Shown: positions 30,801 through 39,939 of the stretch, piece after piece
Numbering within the stretch: position 1 is the stretch's first letter
How the letters are laid out: every line of letters begins with the position of its first letter
Assembly: GCA_900095095.1 (NCBI GenBank)
Contig: FMBT01000353.1
Location: 1 to 64,000, forward strand
Length of the DNA: 64,000 bases
Reading direction: 5' to 3'
Source: Fragilariopsis cylindrus CCMP1102
Lineage: Eukaryota > Bacillariophyta > Bacillariophyceae > Bacillariales > Bacillariaceae
Made by a program: the position numbers and the translations under genes
The notes under the pieces: generated by a model
Databases searched by the model: none
Seen by the model: only the letters and a program-made list of their open reading frames with translations
Told to the model about the DNA's origin: nothing

Positions 30801-31978
30801 ACATTATTATTCGTATCGTGTTCATGACTTTTGTCGAAGGAAGAATCACCTTCATTATCGTTTCGTGGTTCATTTTGATCTGATGATGGTGTGCTACCAT
30901 CTTTATCATTACCACTGTCATTACGATTGTCAATATTCTTATCATCTCCATCTTCTATAGACTCTTCGGTACTAGTTATACCAATAGTTCTGTAGCCAAC
31001 TAGATTACCCTTTTCTTCTACAACAACAACTTCGTCATCTTCTACTTCCCCCTCAGTAGTAGTCCTACCATCTTTTCCATATCCGCCCAAATTATTTCCT
31101 TCTTCTACAATATGGAAAACACCTTCTAATATGTGTTCATCATCTGCTACATCGTTGTCGTCATCGTTGTCGTCATCGTTGTCGTCATCGTTGTCGTCAA
31201 CGTCGTCGTCAACGTCGTCGTCAACGTCGTCGTCAACGTCGTCGTTGCTTTCGTTATAATTTTCGTATTTCGAATTGTTGTCGGTGTTTTCATTTTCGTC
31301 ATCGCTGATCGATTTGTCATCATATCGAATTTCTTTTTCTTCTACAATAGATCCATCATCGTGAGTTTTTACTGTTGATGAAAGTATTACTGTAGCCAAT
31401 GGTAATTCTTCGGCCTGCGAATCAACACCGTTGCTCTTGTTGTTGTTGATGATGATGTCATCGGTCGTCGCCGTTTTGGACAAGGCTGGAAGACGAAAGC
31501 CGTCTTCGTGTACAGTTTGAGTAACGCTGAGTATTGCATTTTTCTCATTCTCGTCTTCATCATCGGTACCTTGTTCTGTGTCGTTGTCGTCGAAAGTATC
31601 AACACTACTAGTAGAGCCAAGGCTGCTACTGCTGATACTGTCAGCAGAAGAGGATATTATTGTTTCTTCGTCGTGTATCATCTCTTTTTTATTGTCACCG
31701 TCGTTATGTTGTGGTAGTGGAATATGCTTTATTATTCCATCTCCTTCAGCGGAATCAACGTCAGCATCGCTTGTCGTTCTATTAGCCAAATAATTATTAT
31801 GATCGTCGTCGTCATTGTATTCGTAACTATCCTTTTGATGTTGCTGTTGCTTTTGAACACGTGCGGCTGTATCATTATTTCCAGAAATCAAAGAAGATGA
31901 AGAATCATCGGTAGCCAAGAGATGAGGAAGAGCACTCCCCATCAGAAGGATATCTATCCAATGTCTCCGTATTCTCAT
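27875..31978 (-). CDS. SUN-domain protein of the SLP1/SUCO (mid-SUN) type
   Basis: 1367 residues, one exon. It starts with a hydrophobic signal-like segment (residues 8-22). A long, extremely acidic, disordered region of Asp/Asn/Glu runs follows to about residue 580, including a tandem DDDVDDDV / DDDNDDDN array near 31140-31240. The SUN domain sits in the middle (about 590-735: VSVDYASKTAGALII, YAIVPCSEERKYVVLSLSED, YLKFKFLTHHGAEYYCTLSQIQVHG). After it come a coiled coil with two membrane segments at about 1150-1170 and 1245-1265. This is the order of ER/nuclear-envelope mid-SUN proteins, which act in membrane protein stability and nuclear architecture. The basic, Ser-rich tail should be cytosolic. 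Confidence 0.85.
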   Translation of the reverse strand: MRIRRHWIDILLMGSALPHLLATDDSSSSLISGNNDTAARVQKQQQHQKDSYEYNDDDDHNNYLANRTTSDADVDSAEGDGIIKHIPLPQHNDGDNKKEMIHDEETIISSSADSISSSSLGSTSSVDTFDDNDTEQGTDDEDENEKNAILSVTQTVHEDGFRLPALSKTATTDDIIINNNKSNGVDSQAEELPLATVILSSTVKTHDDGSIVEEKEIRYDDKSISDDENENTDNNSKYENYNESNDDVDDDVDDDVDDDVDDNDDDNDDDNDDDNDVADDEHILEGVFHIVEEGNNLGGYGKDGRTTTEGEVEDDEVVVVEEKGNLVGYRTIGITSTEESIEDGDDKNIDNRNDSGNDKDGSTPSSDQNEPRNDNEGDSSFDKSHEHDTNNNVFDESNNSEENDEETEQNNDLDNDNNNEGVPAETSLENSTEETSNVEAGNNNEALTHAEKYKSATVQHIDENDDDRKTLLTGVLEKLSKLSSGDHVTDTNACATATATDETNQMPGEEGNNKDPQNAILDVNDAEAESSDEIEDEKLEIDGGKANDSVVGNKDETSDQLVEEDGKTESEVEETNATIVDDDDEDEDEDLTDRVSVDYASKTAGALIIEKSSDFKGTSNLMIGDRDKYAIVPCSEERKYVVLSLSEDILVKVIKLANYERFSSTIKDFQVKGSHTLGNWVDLGTYRAESGNGEQIFTLDNPTWARYLKFKFLTHHGAEYYCTLSQIQVHGSNMVQGFHEQWEGIEENNEEYTEQSEVATGEIKAFIEEKTDEELMHIEEDIDSQNTSISYTVNNEAPGTSAGNLDVVTDVDSNSNNADAIASIHSKMNPLYHFRSPPTFSEILQGEKVADEKLFSDLYDMIPDTLSVLPSHSRNSVGRQIQEDGEMRTVHQISRLAFDSLYSFGSRLVSGDISLLATEDDDSSIVPPKMNEFSGEYVQKRFGSGLSSMISLNLSNSIDHSSTANESSQNQATDKSNRSSGEHTKIATKIIEETPSAISDDRSKISKSPTKKEEYAPVKKVEDVTVAGANDSLDLAILKLLKDIPSAECLVNLDFAGFKAKVSATRKAAATSGSSQSVGMMEPMFKKLTDEIFALQTSLSVHDQFAKMSVSCYQRVVLDLALKMDNLRRDQEERLSRLEEQIAEPASMRMLKKLILSVISTVTTWIISNGWYLFVTVKNRLVPTILRFLLSLFSKDIYTQINNTCGSFVAHFINLTGDYSIKSNVWFQSATYKEFFSVWSTYYDGGMTVVAAVFTLLLCRMIMFCTSMRRRSSSNRGKVRNPQKHNDTNGSEVNTDRDCHESHVSSSAASSKNQENKKTSHIGIATLKCSEETIPELQDGIHETDSVHNGVDERILAISPSVVSLEG

Positions 31979-32433
31979 TTTATATTTATGTATTTAATGA
32001 TGATGTTAATAGCAGTGTTCTTCTTCCGTAGTAGTCCTCTAGCGCACCTATGTAGTAGATCTTATGTATGTATATATTATATAACTATTGCTCCTGTTCC
32101 TCTGCTCGGGCTCATTATTCCTCTATACTTTTGGTGCTTTTTGAACCATAGTTTCTGTTCTATGGTTGTTAGGTTGAGTTGTTGGAATGTTTTCTAAATG
32201 GCACGGAGATGCAGGTTGATGTTCTTGTTCGTTGCTCCCGCTTATATATATTGTCAATAATGATGTGAGTGGTGATGATTGCGTTACAGCACATGACTTC
32301 CTCTCATTAGTACTCGTACAAAAGAAGAATGAAGAAGCGTTATGACGTCATGTTGTCAAGGCGCGCAAGAGGTGCGCGCCGAGGTGCCCATCTTTTAAAT
32401 TTCGAAATTATTTTGGCAATCCAACTGCATACA
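31979..32433. other. SUN gene upstream region
   Basis: 455 bases holding the presumed promoter of the SUN-domain gene. A GC-rich imperfect palindrome (gcgcgcaagaggtgcgcgcc, about 32361-32380) lies just outside the left inverted repeat of the neighbouring transposon. No gene. Confidence 0.3.
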
Positions 32434-32498
32434 GGAGAGCCCGCGATTGAAGGCTTTACTGACGATCGCGCGGGATTAAAATTAATTCTTGGCGCGTG
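32434..32498 (+). repeat. Left terminal inverted repeat
   Basis: Begins GGAGAGCCCGCGATTGAAGG and ends GGCGCGTG. It contains a CCCGCGAT...ATCGCGCGGG self-complementary core. Inverted partner at 38742-38806. Confidence 0.9.
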
Positions 32499-32591
32499 CG
32501 GGGGAAGCGGGAATCTTGTCTGAAGGCATATAATAAAATGAGGGGGCATACCTCTTTATTTTGGGGGACAAACATTTTGGTCGCAATATAT

Positions 32592-32676
32592 AAATAAATC
32601 TATTAGCGGACTGAAAAATCTATTAGTGCACAAATACTTTTATAAGTATTTTGAAAAGGGCTGATAAATCTATTAG
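32592..32676 (+). repeat. Subterminal AAATCTATTAG repeats (left)
   Basis: Three copies of AAATCTATTAG at 32596, 32616 and 32666, two of them linked by CGGACTG. The same pair recurs at 38613-38652 in the same, not inverted, orientation. Possible transposase binding sites. Confidence 0.6.
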
Positions 32677-32920
32677 TATTGAAAATAACGGTTTAACCGC
32701 TTTTTTTAGATTATAACGGTTTGAACTCGCCAATCAAAATCCTCAACTGATATTCATATGACTAGCGAGGCTAAATAAACAGTACATTACCATCGTACAT
32801 TTCTACACAAAATTCTTTCTATTTGTCAACCATGCACTGTACTGCTTTTAATGTCGCTAACAGTCTTCTAAAATTTAATATCAAAATATTAAAAATAATT
32901 ATAATTCTTTTTCAACCACC

Positions 32921-33856
32921 ATGAATATCAACGTCACCGACGAAGACATCCAAGCCATTGAAGATGTTGCTAGAGCCACTGTTAGATGGCCGGATCGTCG
33001 AAGGTGGGATTCTTCTGAGAAGGATGCCAGATTTAAATCATTATTTGGGGCATCATCATTAATTATTGCAGAGATTTGGTATCGAATCGAAGAAACTGTC
33101 TCTTTGGAGGACACTAATGCCGAAAGGAAGCATCTGTTATGGGCCCTAGTCTTTCTTAAAGTGTATGCTACTGAAGAGATCCATTGTGCTATTGTAGGCT
33201 GGCCAAGTGCTGAAACATTTCGAAAGTACTCTTGGTATTTTATTAAGAAAATTTTTGATTTAGAAGATGAAGTCATTGTTTGGCATAGTAGATTTGATGG
33301 ACAGCCTGATCTGGAGGATCTCGAACACGACTGTATGATATCTGTTGATTGCCTCGATTGTCCCTGTTCTGAAAAGTTTCCTGCAAGCCCTGATATGTTT
33401 TCAAGTAAATTTAATGGACCCGGAATTAAATATGAGGTAGGTTGTTGTATTAAAACTGGTTTCATTGTTTGGATAAATGGTCCATTTCCTGCTGGTAATT
33501 CAGAGAAAACTATCTTCCGCGAAGGTCTACTTACAAAGCTTGAAGATTGGGAGCTTGTTGAATGTGATACAGGTTTAAGAGGTGTTGAACATGCAAGAAT
33601 TCCTGAGCATGGATTAACTGATGGTGAAAGAAAACAAAAATCACAGATAAGAGGAAGGCATGAGAATGTAAATGGAAAGTTGAAAGTATATAATGTATTA
33701 GGTGCTTACTTCCATCATCACAGTGGAAGAGATAGAGAAGTTATGTTTGAAAAACATGCTATTTGTTTTGGTGCAGTATCGGTTATCACTCAACTGAAAT
33801 TATTCACTGGAGATGATGTTTTGTATGATGTAGAGTATGATGTACACTACTCTTAG
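32921..33856 (+). CDS. DDE transposase, IS5/PIF-Harbinger (DDE_Tnp_4-like)
   Basis: 311 residues, uninterrupted. The N-terminal half is helical with an HTH-like stretch (HCAIVGWPSAETFRKYSWYF). The catalytic core then follows the IS5/Harbinger plan: first Asp in MISVDCLDCPC (about residue 141), the strand KYEVGCCIKTGFIVWINGPFP with the conserved G before the second Asp region (ELVECDTGLRG), and the Glu in RGRHENVNGKLKVYNVL followed by HAICFGAVSVITQLKL. RHExVNxxLK...AVxVITQL is a hallmark of this family. All three acids are present, so the enzyme may be active. It is somewhat shorter than eukaryotic Harbinger transposases. No separate Myb-like partner typical of Harbinger is evident. Confidence 0.75.
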   Translation: MNINVTDEDIQAIEDVARATVRWPDRRRWDSSEKDARFKSLFGASSLIIAEIWYRIEETVSLEDTNAERKHLLWALVFLKVYATEEIHCAIVGWPSAETFRKYSWYFIKKIFDLEDEVIVWHSRFDGQPDLEDLEHDCMISVDCLDCPCSEKFPASPDMFSSKFNGPGIKYEVGCCIKTGFIVWINGPFPAGNSEKTIFREGLLTKLEDWELVECDTGLRGVEHARIPEHGLTDGERKQKSQIRGRHENVNGKLKVYNVLGAYFHHHSGRDREVMFEKHAICFGAVSVITQLKLFTGDDVLYDVEYDVHYS

Positions 33857-34056
33857 AAAAGGGGAGGTATAGTAGAATGTGCAGTGTGTTACGATCAATT
33901 CTTTATATTTAGATTTAGCCACAATTGAGTAGATCTATCAGTATTTTTAGCATGTTTTTTATTTTATTTTTATTTTCAAATACATCGTAGCCTCATCAAA
34001 ACAGCAATGTGTGACTATGGCAAAGAAAACATACTAAAGGACATTGAAAAAATTCC

Positions 34057-34184
34057 ATTGATACTACTATTTTGTACTAATACTACTACTTAAGCTGTTA
34101 TAGAGGTACAGAAATTGTAAAATATAAAATCGATCTATTTTAGAGTTATATAATATGATTTTTTTTCCTTTTTTTCTATGATTC
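34057..34184 (+). repeat. Direct repeat, copy 1
   Basis: About 128 bases (ATTGATACTACTATTTTGTA ... TTTTTTCTATGATT) recurring at 35817-35943 with roughly 85 percent identity, with looser similarity continuing some 70 bases to the left. The copy ends at the stop codon of the 34176-35141 gene, so it covers that gene's 3' flank. Confidence 0.8.
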
Positions 34185-35141
34185 ATATAAGAAAGACCAA
34201 AAACGGTAAGGAACGTGGAAAGAAGGAGCGAGAAGTTCGCTGAAAGATCTTGCTGCTACAATACTTTGAACCATACTATGGTCATCCTTATCAAAAATTC
34301 CAGGGATAGAAGAAGGATCAGACAGTAGCTTTTCTACTGTTTGGCACCATAAAAGCGCCTTCAAACGAATATAGAGAGAACGGTCCATGTCCATACCTAG
34401 ACGTTCTAGCTTGGAATGATATTCATTCAAAGCTCTTTCCGAGAGGATATCAAGAGTTTTCTTGATAAAATCTGCACCATGCCATCTTTCTGAAAGAATA
34501 ATAGTTCCTTTGACCTGTTTATTATCGCTGTTCAATACTTTAATAGATTTAAGGTTTTTGTTCTTTAGAGCAAGATAGTACATTGCTCTGAGGTCATTGG
34601 TAGTAGGCTTCTTTAACCCTGGAACGAAAGAGATTGTTTCCAATACACTTGATCTTGGCAATTCGTAAGTCCATCTTTTCTCATATTCATTGGCATTAAA
34701 GTGGTTAACAGAAAATGCCTTAGATAAACTGAACCAACGACTGTCCTGGTAATCTCCTTTCATGGTAAGTGATTTAAGAGTTGATGTACAGCATCGCCTC
34801 AGTACTTTTTTCAACTGCTCCTCGTCTACTGGGACATTTTCAAAGGTTAGTTTCTCAACTGTAAGGTCAGATCTGGATAGTAAATCAATGAAACGCTCGA
34901 CTATACTGTACAGATACGTATGGCATAGTGCACCATCCTTTGGGAGATCATCTTCTGGAGGGCGAGCAACAGTAATAATTGTTTTAGAATTATAAAGACA
35001 GTTAAATCCATCTAACGTCATAACCTCCATTTCTGTAATCCTTGCAGTAATCCTTGCTATCCTTTCCTCCTCAGCCAGCTCCTGAAGACGGGGTGAGCGC
35101 CTTGGGATACAGATCCCGGTATTAGCCTTTCTTTTCGCCAT
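34176..35141 (-). CDS. Hypothetical protein inside the transposon
   Basis: 321 residues, one exon; no family recognised. The N-terminus is basic with SPRLQELAEEERIARITARI (helical). The middle has weak leucine-rich-repeat character (VEKLTFENVPVDEEQLKKVL, LKSLTMKGD, LKSIKVLNS). The C-terminal part is helical and ends FWSFLYES. No transmembrane segment, signal peptide or catalytic motif is visible. It is convergent with the transposase gene and lies within the inverted repeats, so it is probably carried by the element. An LRR-like protein-protein contact role is only suggestive. Confidence 0.6.
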   Translation of the reverse strand: MAKRKANTGICIPRRSPRLQELAEEERIARITARITEMEVMTLDGFNCLYNSKTIITVARPPEDDLPKDGALCHTYLYSIVERFIDLLSRSDLTVEKLTFENVPVDEEQLKKVLRRCCTSTLKSLTMKGDYQDSRWFSLSKAFSVNHFNANEYEKRWTYELPRSSVLETISFVPGLKKPTTNDLRAMYYLALKNKNLKSIKVLNSDNKQVKGTIILSERWHGADFIKKTLDILSERALNEYHSKLERLGMDMDRSLYIRLKALLWCQTVEKLLSDPSSIPGIFDKDDHSMVQSIVAARSFSELLAPSFHVPYRFWSFLYES

Positions 35142-35438
35142 CGTTGATATGATATGATATGATATGAAAATAAATAAATGAATAGAATGAATGGATCGAT
35201 AGATTAGCTAAACCCACAAACAGGCTAGTCGCAACAAAAAACCTGAAAATCACATAGTCAGATCATTGTTGTAACTAGTAGTGGTAACGGGAATGAGGAT
35301 TAATTTGTTTTCCCACGATAATCACCATTTTGATTCTTGCTTTTTCGTGCTTTTAGTGTATTAACAAATTTACATCGTGATCATCGTAAGAAAACAACTT
35401 TTTTATGACTAGCTCGAATCACGCTTGAAGTAAAAAAG

Positions 35439-35542
35439 AACTGGTTATGAGCCTAATAATGAAGAAAACCACGTCACAAAATCCGGGTTATCATAATAGA
35501 TTTTCGATCAACTTCAATTCCAAATTAGGCTCATAACCAGTT
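35439..35542. repeat. Foldback repeat (perfect 19-base arms)
   Basis: AACTGGTTATGAGCCTAAT at 35439-35457 is perfectly inverted at 35524-35542, with a 66-base loop and A/T runs outside each arm. It looks like a tiny foldback or MITE-like insertion. Confidence 0.85.
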
Positions 35543-35816
35543 ATTTTTTTTTCAATTTGATTCAAATTTTGTCTCAAATCGAAAATATTATCAAATTCCA
35601 CGTAGAATTCTACAGACACGTGCAGTACTGAAACTGATTTCATAGGGGGTAGTCCACAAAATTTGAAGAATATTTTTTTCGAAATAAGAAACTATAATAG
35701 ATCTTATTGGAGTTTAACCCTGTTGCGATCATACCGGTATGTCGTCTAACCTCATTAAAACAGCATCATATGATCCTAGCATATCAATACACCACAATAC
35801 AGAAAAAATCATCTCT

Positions 35817-35943
35817 ATTGATACTACTATTTTGTACTAATACTACTACTTATGCTCTTCTAGAGGTACGAAAATGTGAAATATAAAATCGTTCTAATTT
35901 AGAGCTTATGATACGATTCTATTCCATTTTTTTCTATGATTAA
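35817..35943 (+). repeat. Direct repeat, copy 2
   Basis: Second copy of the 34057-34184 sequence in the same orientation. It lacks an adjacent coding end, as if it were the 3' remnant of a duplicated and lost gene. Confidence 0.75.
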
Positions 35944-36240
35944 TATTACAAGTAACTCCCCTAGGGATTTCTTTATTAAAACAAGTTACAATATTATCAT
36001 TCCCAATCCCCATTTCCCTTCCTTTATTTACGTATAGTCGTTTATTTCCCTTTCAATCTCATCTAAACCTTCTTGTAATGCCAACAACGGATCTATATCA
36101 GATGATACAATTGTATCATCACTAGAATCGATACTTGTAGCAGAGAAAGAATCAATTGATGCAATAGATTCCCGGCTACATCAAGATACCATGGGAGGGT
36201 TTAGAGTACCACCTACAATTGAAAGAAAGCAAGCACGACG

Positions 36241-38143
36241 TTAGTTTCCTGATGACTCAACATTTCTTAGACTTTGCGCTCTTGTTAATGGGACCTCTCT
36301 TCTCCGTTTTGCCATTTTCTCCCTAGTATCCATTGCAGTAGTGGCTTCAATAACTGCAGGAGGGCCACCAGTGAGTTGGAGACGAGGACCAGCTTCAGGA
36401 GAGCGAGGAGGAGGAAGAGTGATAGATGGGCTTTCTGACAAGTCATCATTGTCGTCAGTAACCATAGTTGTTACAATATCAGGTACAGTAGTTGCAGCTG
36501 CTGCAGTTGCTGCAGCTGCCTTCTCCTCCGCCTCTGCAGCTTTTTCAGCAAAAGCGTTTACAACAAAGGCATGCATTTCATCCTCTTTTCCTTCCGGATA
36601 AGCCTTCATAAGATGTGCAACCCAATCAGTACTCTTCTCTCCATATTTACAGAGCAATATTACCAACTGTAGGACAGTTTCTTCTCTTCCAACGAATGGC
36701 TTTAGAAATGCAATCACAGCATTTTTGTCTGAAACTAATCCCCATCGAGCATTATAGAAATCAATCAACCGGTTTACAACATTCATATCAACATCATTGC
36801 CAGCTTTTTCCCATCCGGATCTGACTTACCTGTATAATAAAGAATGAGGAAGGAATACAAGTGAGAAGCATGCCAATATACAATTCAATTCAATTCAATT
36901 TGATTCAACTTCTAATTACCTAAATTGACATCTCTTTGAGTCACATCTAGAAGGTTCTCTTCGTCGCCTTCCATCTTCTGTTGGGTGATAATCTGAAGAA
37001 CTTTTTCCTGAGCCCCCGGCGCCAATACCTCATCAACATCAAGATCATCAGCCTTGAGTGTCACTAACAAGATAGTAATTTCTGTGTTGGCCTTGGACAT
37101 ATCTTGTGGCAATTCAAATTCAAAGATAGCGTAGTCAACGACACGTGTCTTCTTAGTATCCTTTTTGATCTCCTGTTTTCTATTGATATCATCTTGCAGG
37201 CTATCAATAACATCATGGTCTTCATCAAACTTGTGAGCTGAACCGGCTGTTTGAAATGCAACCTGCTGTTTAGCACTCTTGAACCATTTTGGCCAGACCA
37301 TTCCAAGTCTCAACTGTCGTGGATTCAACCAGATTAGTTCACATTGCTTGAGAGAGATAGAAGAATGGGGTAGCAGTCGAATAAGGTTGAATTCCTTCTT
37401 TGTAGTAGTAAATCCACCCTCCATATCATCTTGTCGGATCTTCTTTTTCCATGAACCACGAAGAATAGGAACTGATATTCCTTCAAGCCGATGATCATCC
37501 AATCCCAATCTTTTCGCAGAGTCGTTCAACTCTTCAATTGAGATGTTTCTTTCTGTACGTGGCTTCATAATGCTAGCGGGGGTGGTTGCTTTAGGCTTTT
37601 TATTTAGATTGAGTGGCATTGGAGGAGATTGTAGTTGTGATGGTGTTGGTGCTGATTTTCGTTTTGCCGGAGATGGTGTGCAAAGAAAATGGGTTCCTTG
37701 AGGTCTTGATGATAGTGGAGGGATACCTGGATATATTGGCTCTTCTACTTCGACGTTGTCGTGTATAAGATCTTGTGCTAATTCTGCGAAAGTCTATTAT
37801 CATTGTACAAACAAAAGTGAGACTTTAATTGGTGAAATCAAATCAAATCAAATCAAATCATAAATACAAATCAGTCAGTCCTTCTTACCTTTCCACGAGA
37901 ATAGAACTGAGTGTTTGAATAAGTAGAATGAATAGGTACTAGTTGGTCGTAGTGCGCTTTGTATCCAGACTTTTCTGTATCAAATCCTTGCTGACCTTCT
38001 GTTTTACAAAAGATATAATAGTAATAGCAGATTAATTTGTCAACTAAAGATAATCTAGTATACTGTACTTCAGCTGAATATGATGAGTTAGTTAGTTTAT
38101 TCCGTACTGTTATATGATTCTTTGATCCTTTCGTTCTTCCCAT
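36241..38143 (-). CDS. Three-exon hypothetical protein inside the transposon
   Basis: Exons 38143-37889, 37793-36920 and 36824-36241 join with GT-AG introns and sum to 1713 bases (570 residues). No family recognised. The N-terminus is basic (GRTKGSKNHITVRNK). A Pro/Ser linker follows, then a compact, well-composed domain (about residues 145-330) including GSWKKKIRQDDMEGGFTTTK, ELIWLNPRQLRLGMVWPKWF and DYAIFEFELPQDMSKANTEI, which suggests beta structure. The C-terminal part is helical, Ala-rich (EKAAEAEEKAAAATAAAA) and ends in a short basic segment. An open 46-residue acidic stretch just downstream (about 36037-36180, ending EREINDYT) may be an alternative last exon. Both introns contain pentanucleotide repeats. 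Confidence 0.6.
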
Positions 38144-38612
38144 CGTCTGTATTGTCTGTACAGTTTGAAAGTTAAGTTTAAAAGAAAAGTGTGGTTTGTT
38201 GTTATTGTTGTTAGCTAGTCATGTATGCAGTATTAGTGCTGTTGATTGCTTTTTTTTCTTTTTACACGATACCACCGTGTTAAAAAACAATGCCACAACT
38301 CCTTCGGTTATTCACTACTTAAACAAATGGATAGAGATTTGTATGGGACCTGTCATAATGAATCGACTCCGAACATTATTCGAATGAGTCAAACACGCGA
38401 TACATCGTGCTTTGTCACTGGTTTTATGACCGTTATATTTAACGTCTTTACTCGTCTTGCTTGAAATGAATCAAAAATTTGGACTATGTATTTGGACCAT
38501 TCAAATAGTACGTTCTTAATTTTACCGTTAAAACGTTATTTAATTTAACGTTCCACATAAAATTTTATAAATATAAGTATAAGTGAAAATAAAAATAAAA
38601 GTATTTGTGTAG

Positions 38613-38652
38613 AAATAAATCTATTAGCGGACTGATAAATCTATTAGTGGCT
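38613..38652 (+). repeat. Subterminal AAATCTATTAG repeats (right)
   Basis: Two copies at 38617 and 38637 linked by CGGACTG, the same order and orientation as 32592-32632. Direct rather than inverted relative to the element ends. Confidence 0.6.
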
Positions 38653-38741
38653 TATATATTTTTGTTTTTTTGTCCCCCAAATCAAATTCAATTGCCTTAA
38701 AAAATATTTTGGTCGCAGAAGAAAAATTACCGGGCGCCCTC

Positions 38742-38806
38742 CACGCGCCAAGAATTAATTTAAATCCCGCGCGATCGTCAGTAAAGCCTTCAATCGCGGG
38801 CTCTCC
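38742..38806 (-). repeat. Right terminal inverted repeat
   Basis: Reverse complement of 32434-32498 with one mismatch in the AT-rich part. Homology ends exactly at CTCTCC on the outer side. Confidence 0.9.
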
Positions 38807-39021
38807 AGTAGCAACCAGGATATTCAATATTATGACAACAACAAACAAACAAACAAACAAGAAGATGAACTTGCAATGAATCGAGGAAGGTGACGACACC
38901 GCAAAAAAAAGCAAAATCGATCGTTCTTGATAGATGACAGAGAAACATTAAAGATAAATATAAAGATTTTGTTCAGTACAGTACAGTACAGTACCGCACA
39001 CGAGAAATATTACCTTAAACG

Positions 39022-39939
39022 ATGGCACAAACAACCACCATGAGTAAATTACGAGGAAGGCATTACGCAGCCCGAGCTGCACGTGCCACCGCTGGCGCCT
39101 CTGCCTCCACAACGAATGATGTCTCGAACAACAGCATCATCAACAACAGCAACAACAATAACTCGATCCGTCATAGTCATCGGTACATAAACAATACTAC
39201 AAGAAATAGTACAGATTATAATAACACACCTTCTGATTCAGTTGCTAATACCAATCGAAACAACATCAGCAGTAGTAATAATAATAATAATAATGATACT
39301 ACTAGTATTATCAACGACGGCAGTGACGATGATGGTGATAGAATTGATAGAGAGATGCAACTCGTTCAAGGTATATCAGATCGACTCGAAACAGGGTTGA
39401 ATGAATTTGCTCTTCGAGCAATTTTAGACTTGCTAAAACGAGGTGAACAACCCGATGCTATTGTAGCGGTTGTGACGAGTCTTGCCCAACGACCCACCAC
39501 CACAAGGTAAACGTAATCGACGAACAACAAATGAAAGTATCCAAACATAGGTGTAGATATCAGGATAAGGACGTAAATACAACGCATGTTTATTAAAAGT
39601 GTTGACTTGAGATCAAAATTTATTTAGATTGAGGGAATAAGCGAACGAATGAATGGATCAATAATTTACGGGGAAATTGGGTGATTTTATCGATGTTGTT
39701 ACCTTTGCTTCAAAATTGGCTTATTTTAAAGAATGGAGACAAGGTCGTAATTTGCAGTACTATTATTATTATTATTTACGCACAGACGAAACGCACGCTT
39801 TCTTACTCATACTAATTTAGCACGTATTTATGATGATGATATTGTCAAGGTGTCTTGGGGTGTAGTACAGGAAACAAGAATTAAAAATGATGGAAGTCTT
39901 ACACCCGAAAGTGCTGGTAAATTCATGGCACAATCTTAA
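39022..39939 (+). CDS. MZT1: MOZART1-like gamma-tubulin complex protein
   Basis: Two exons, 39022-39506 and 39786-39939. AG|GTAAAC donor and GCACAG|ACG acceptor keep the frame, giving 212 residues. The MOZART1 helices lie at about residues 118-156: VQGISDRLETGLNEFALRAILDLLKRGEQPDAIVAVV. This matches the family pattern of an LExGLN turn followed by a second helix ending in PeAlAaVV. MOZART1 binds GCP3 and recruits the gamma-tubulin ring complex to microtubule-organising centres. The typical length is about 80 residues. Here a 115-residue Asn/Ser/Thr-rich N-terminus and a 50-residue C-terminal tail encoded mostly by exon 2 (SWGVVQETRIKNDGSLTPES) are added. Exon 2 is inferred from splice signals and phase. 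Confidence 0.8.

Larger units (their letters stand above)
35142..36026. other. Non-coding interior of the transposon
   Basis: 885 bases without a supported gene. It holds a TGATA microsatellite beside the ATG at 35141, a 19-base inverted repeat (35439-35542) and the second copy of the direct repeat (35817-35943). Confidence 0.5.
32434..38806. mobile_element. Putative 6.4-kb DNA transposon with IS5/Harbinger-like transposase and two accessory genes
   Basis: Bounded by 65-base terminal inverted repeats (32434-32498 and 38742-38806) matching at about 64 of 65 positions, with homology stopping abruptly at GG on both outer sides. Inside, near the left end, is a full DDE transposase gene (32921-33856, plus). 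The rest holds two unrecognised minus-strand genes. Both ends also carry GGGGGACAAA and ACCAAAAT(A/T)TTT-like subterminal blocks and copies of AAATCTATTAG. I see no target-site duplication, so two separate insertions of related ends flanking host genes remain possible. Confidence 0.6.

Noticed and set aside
32340-32549. A shared peptide (GEPAIEGFTDDRAG) readable near 32450 and near 38790, as if a conserved gene were present twice
   Set aside because: It is simply one translation frame of the terminal inverted repeat. The frames have no further coding character.
32899-33465. 188-codon open frame on the minus strand opposite the transposase
   Set aside because: It is antisense to a transposase with clear DDE-family motifs and has no domain of its own.
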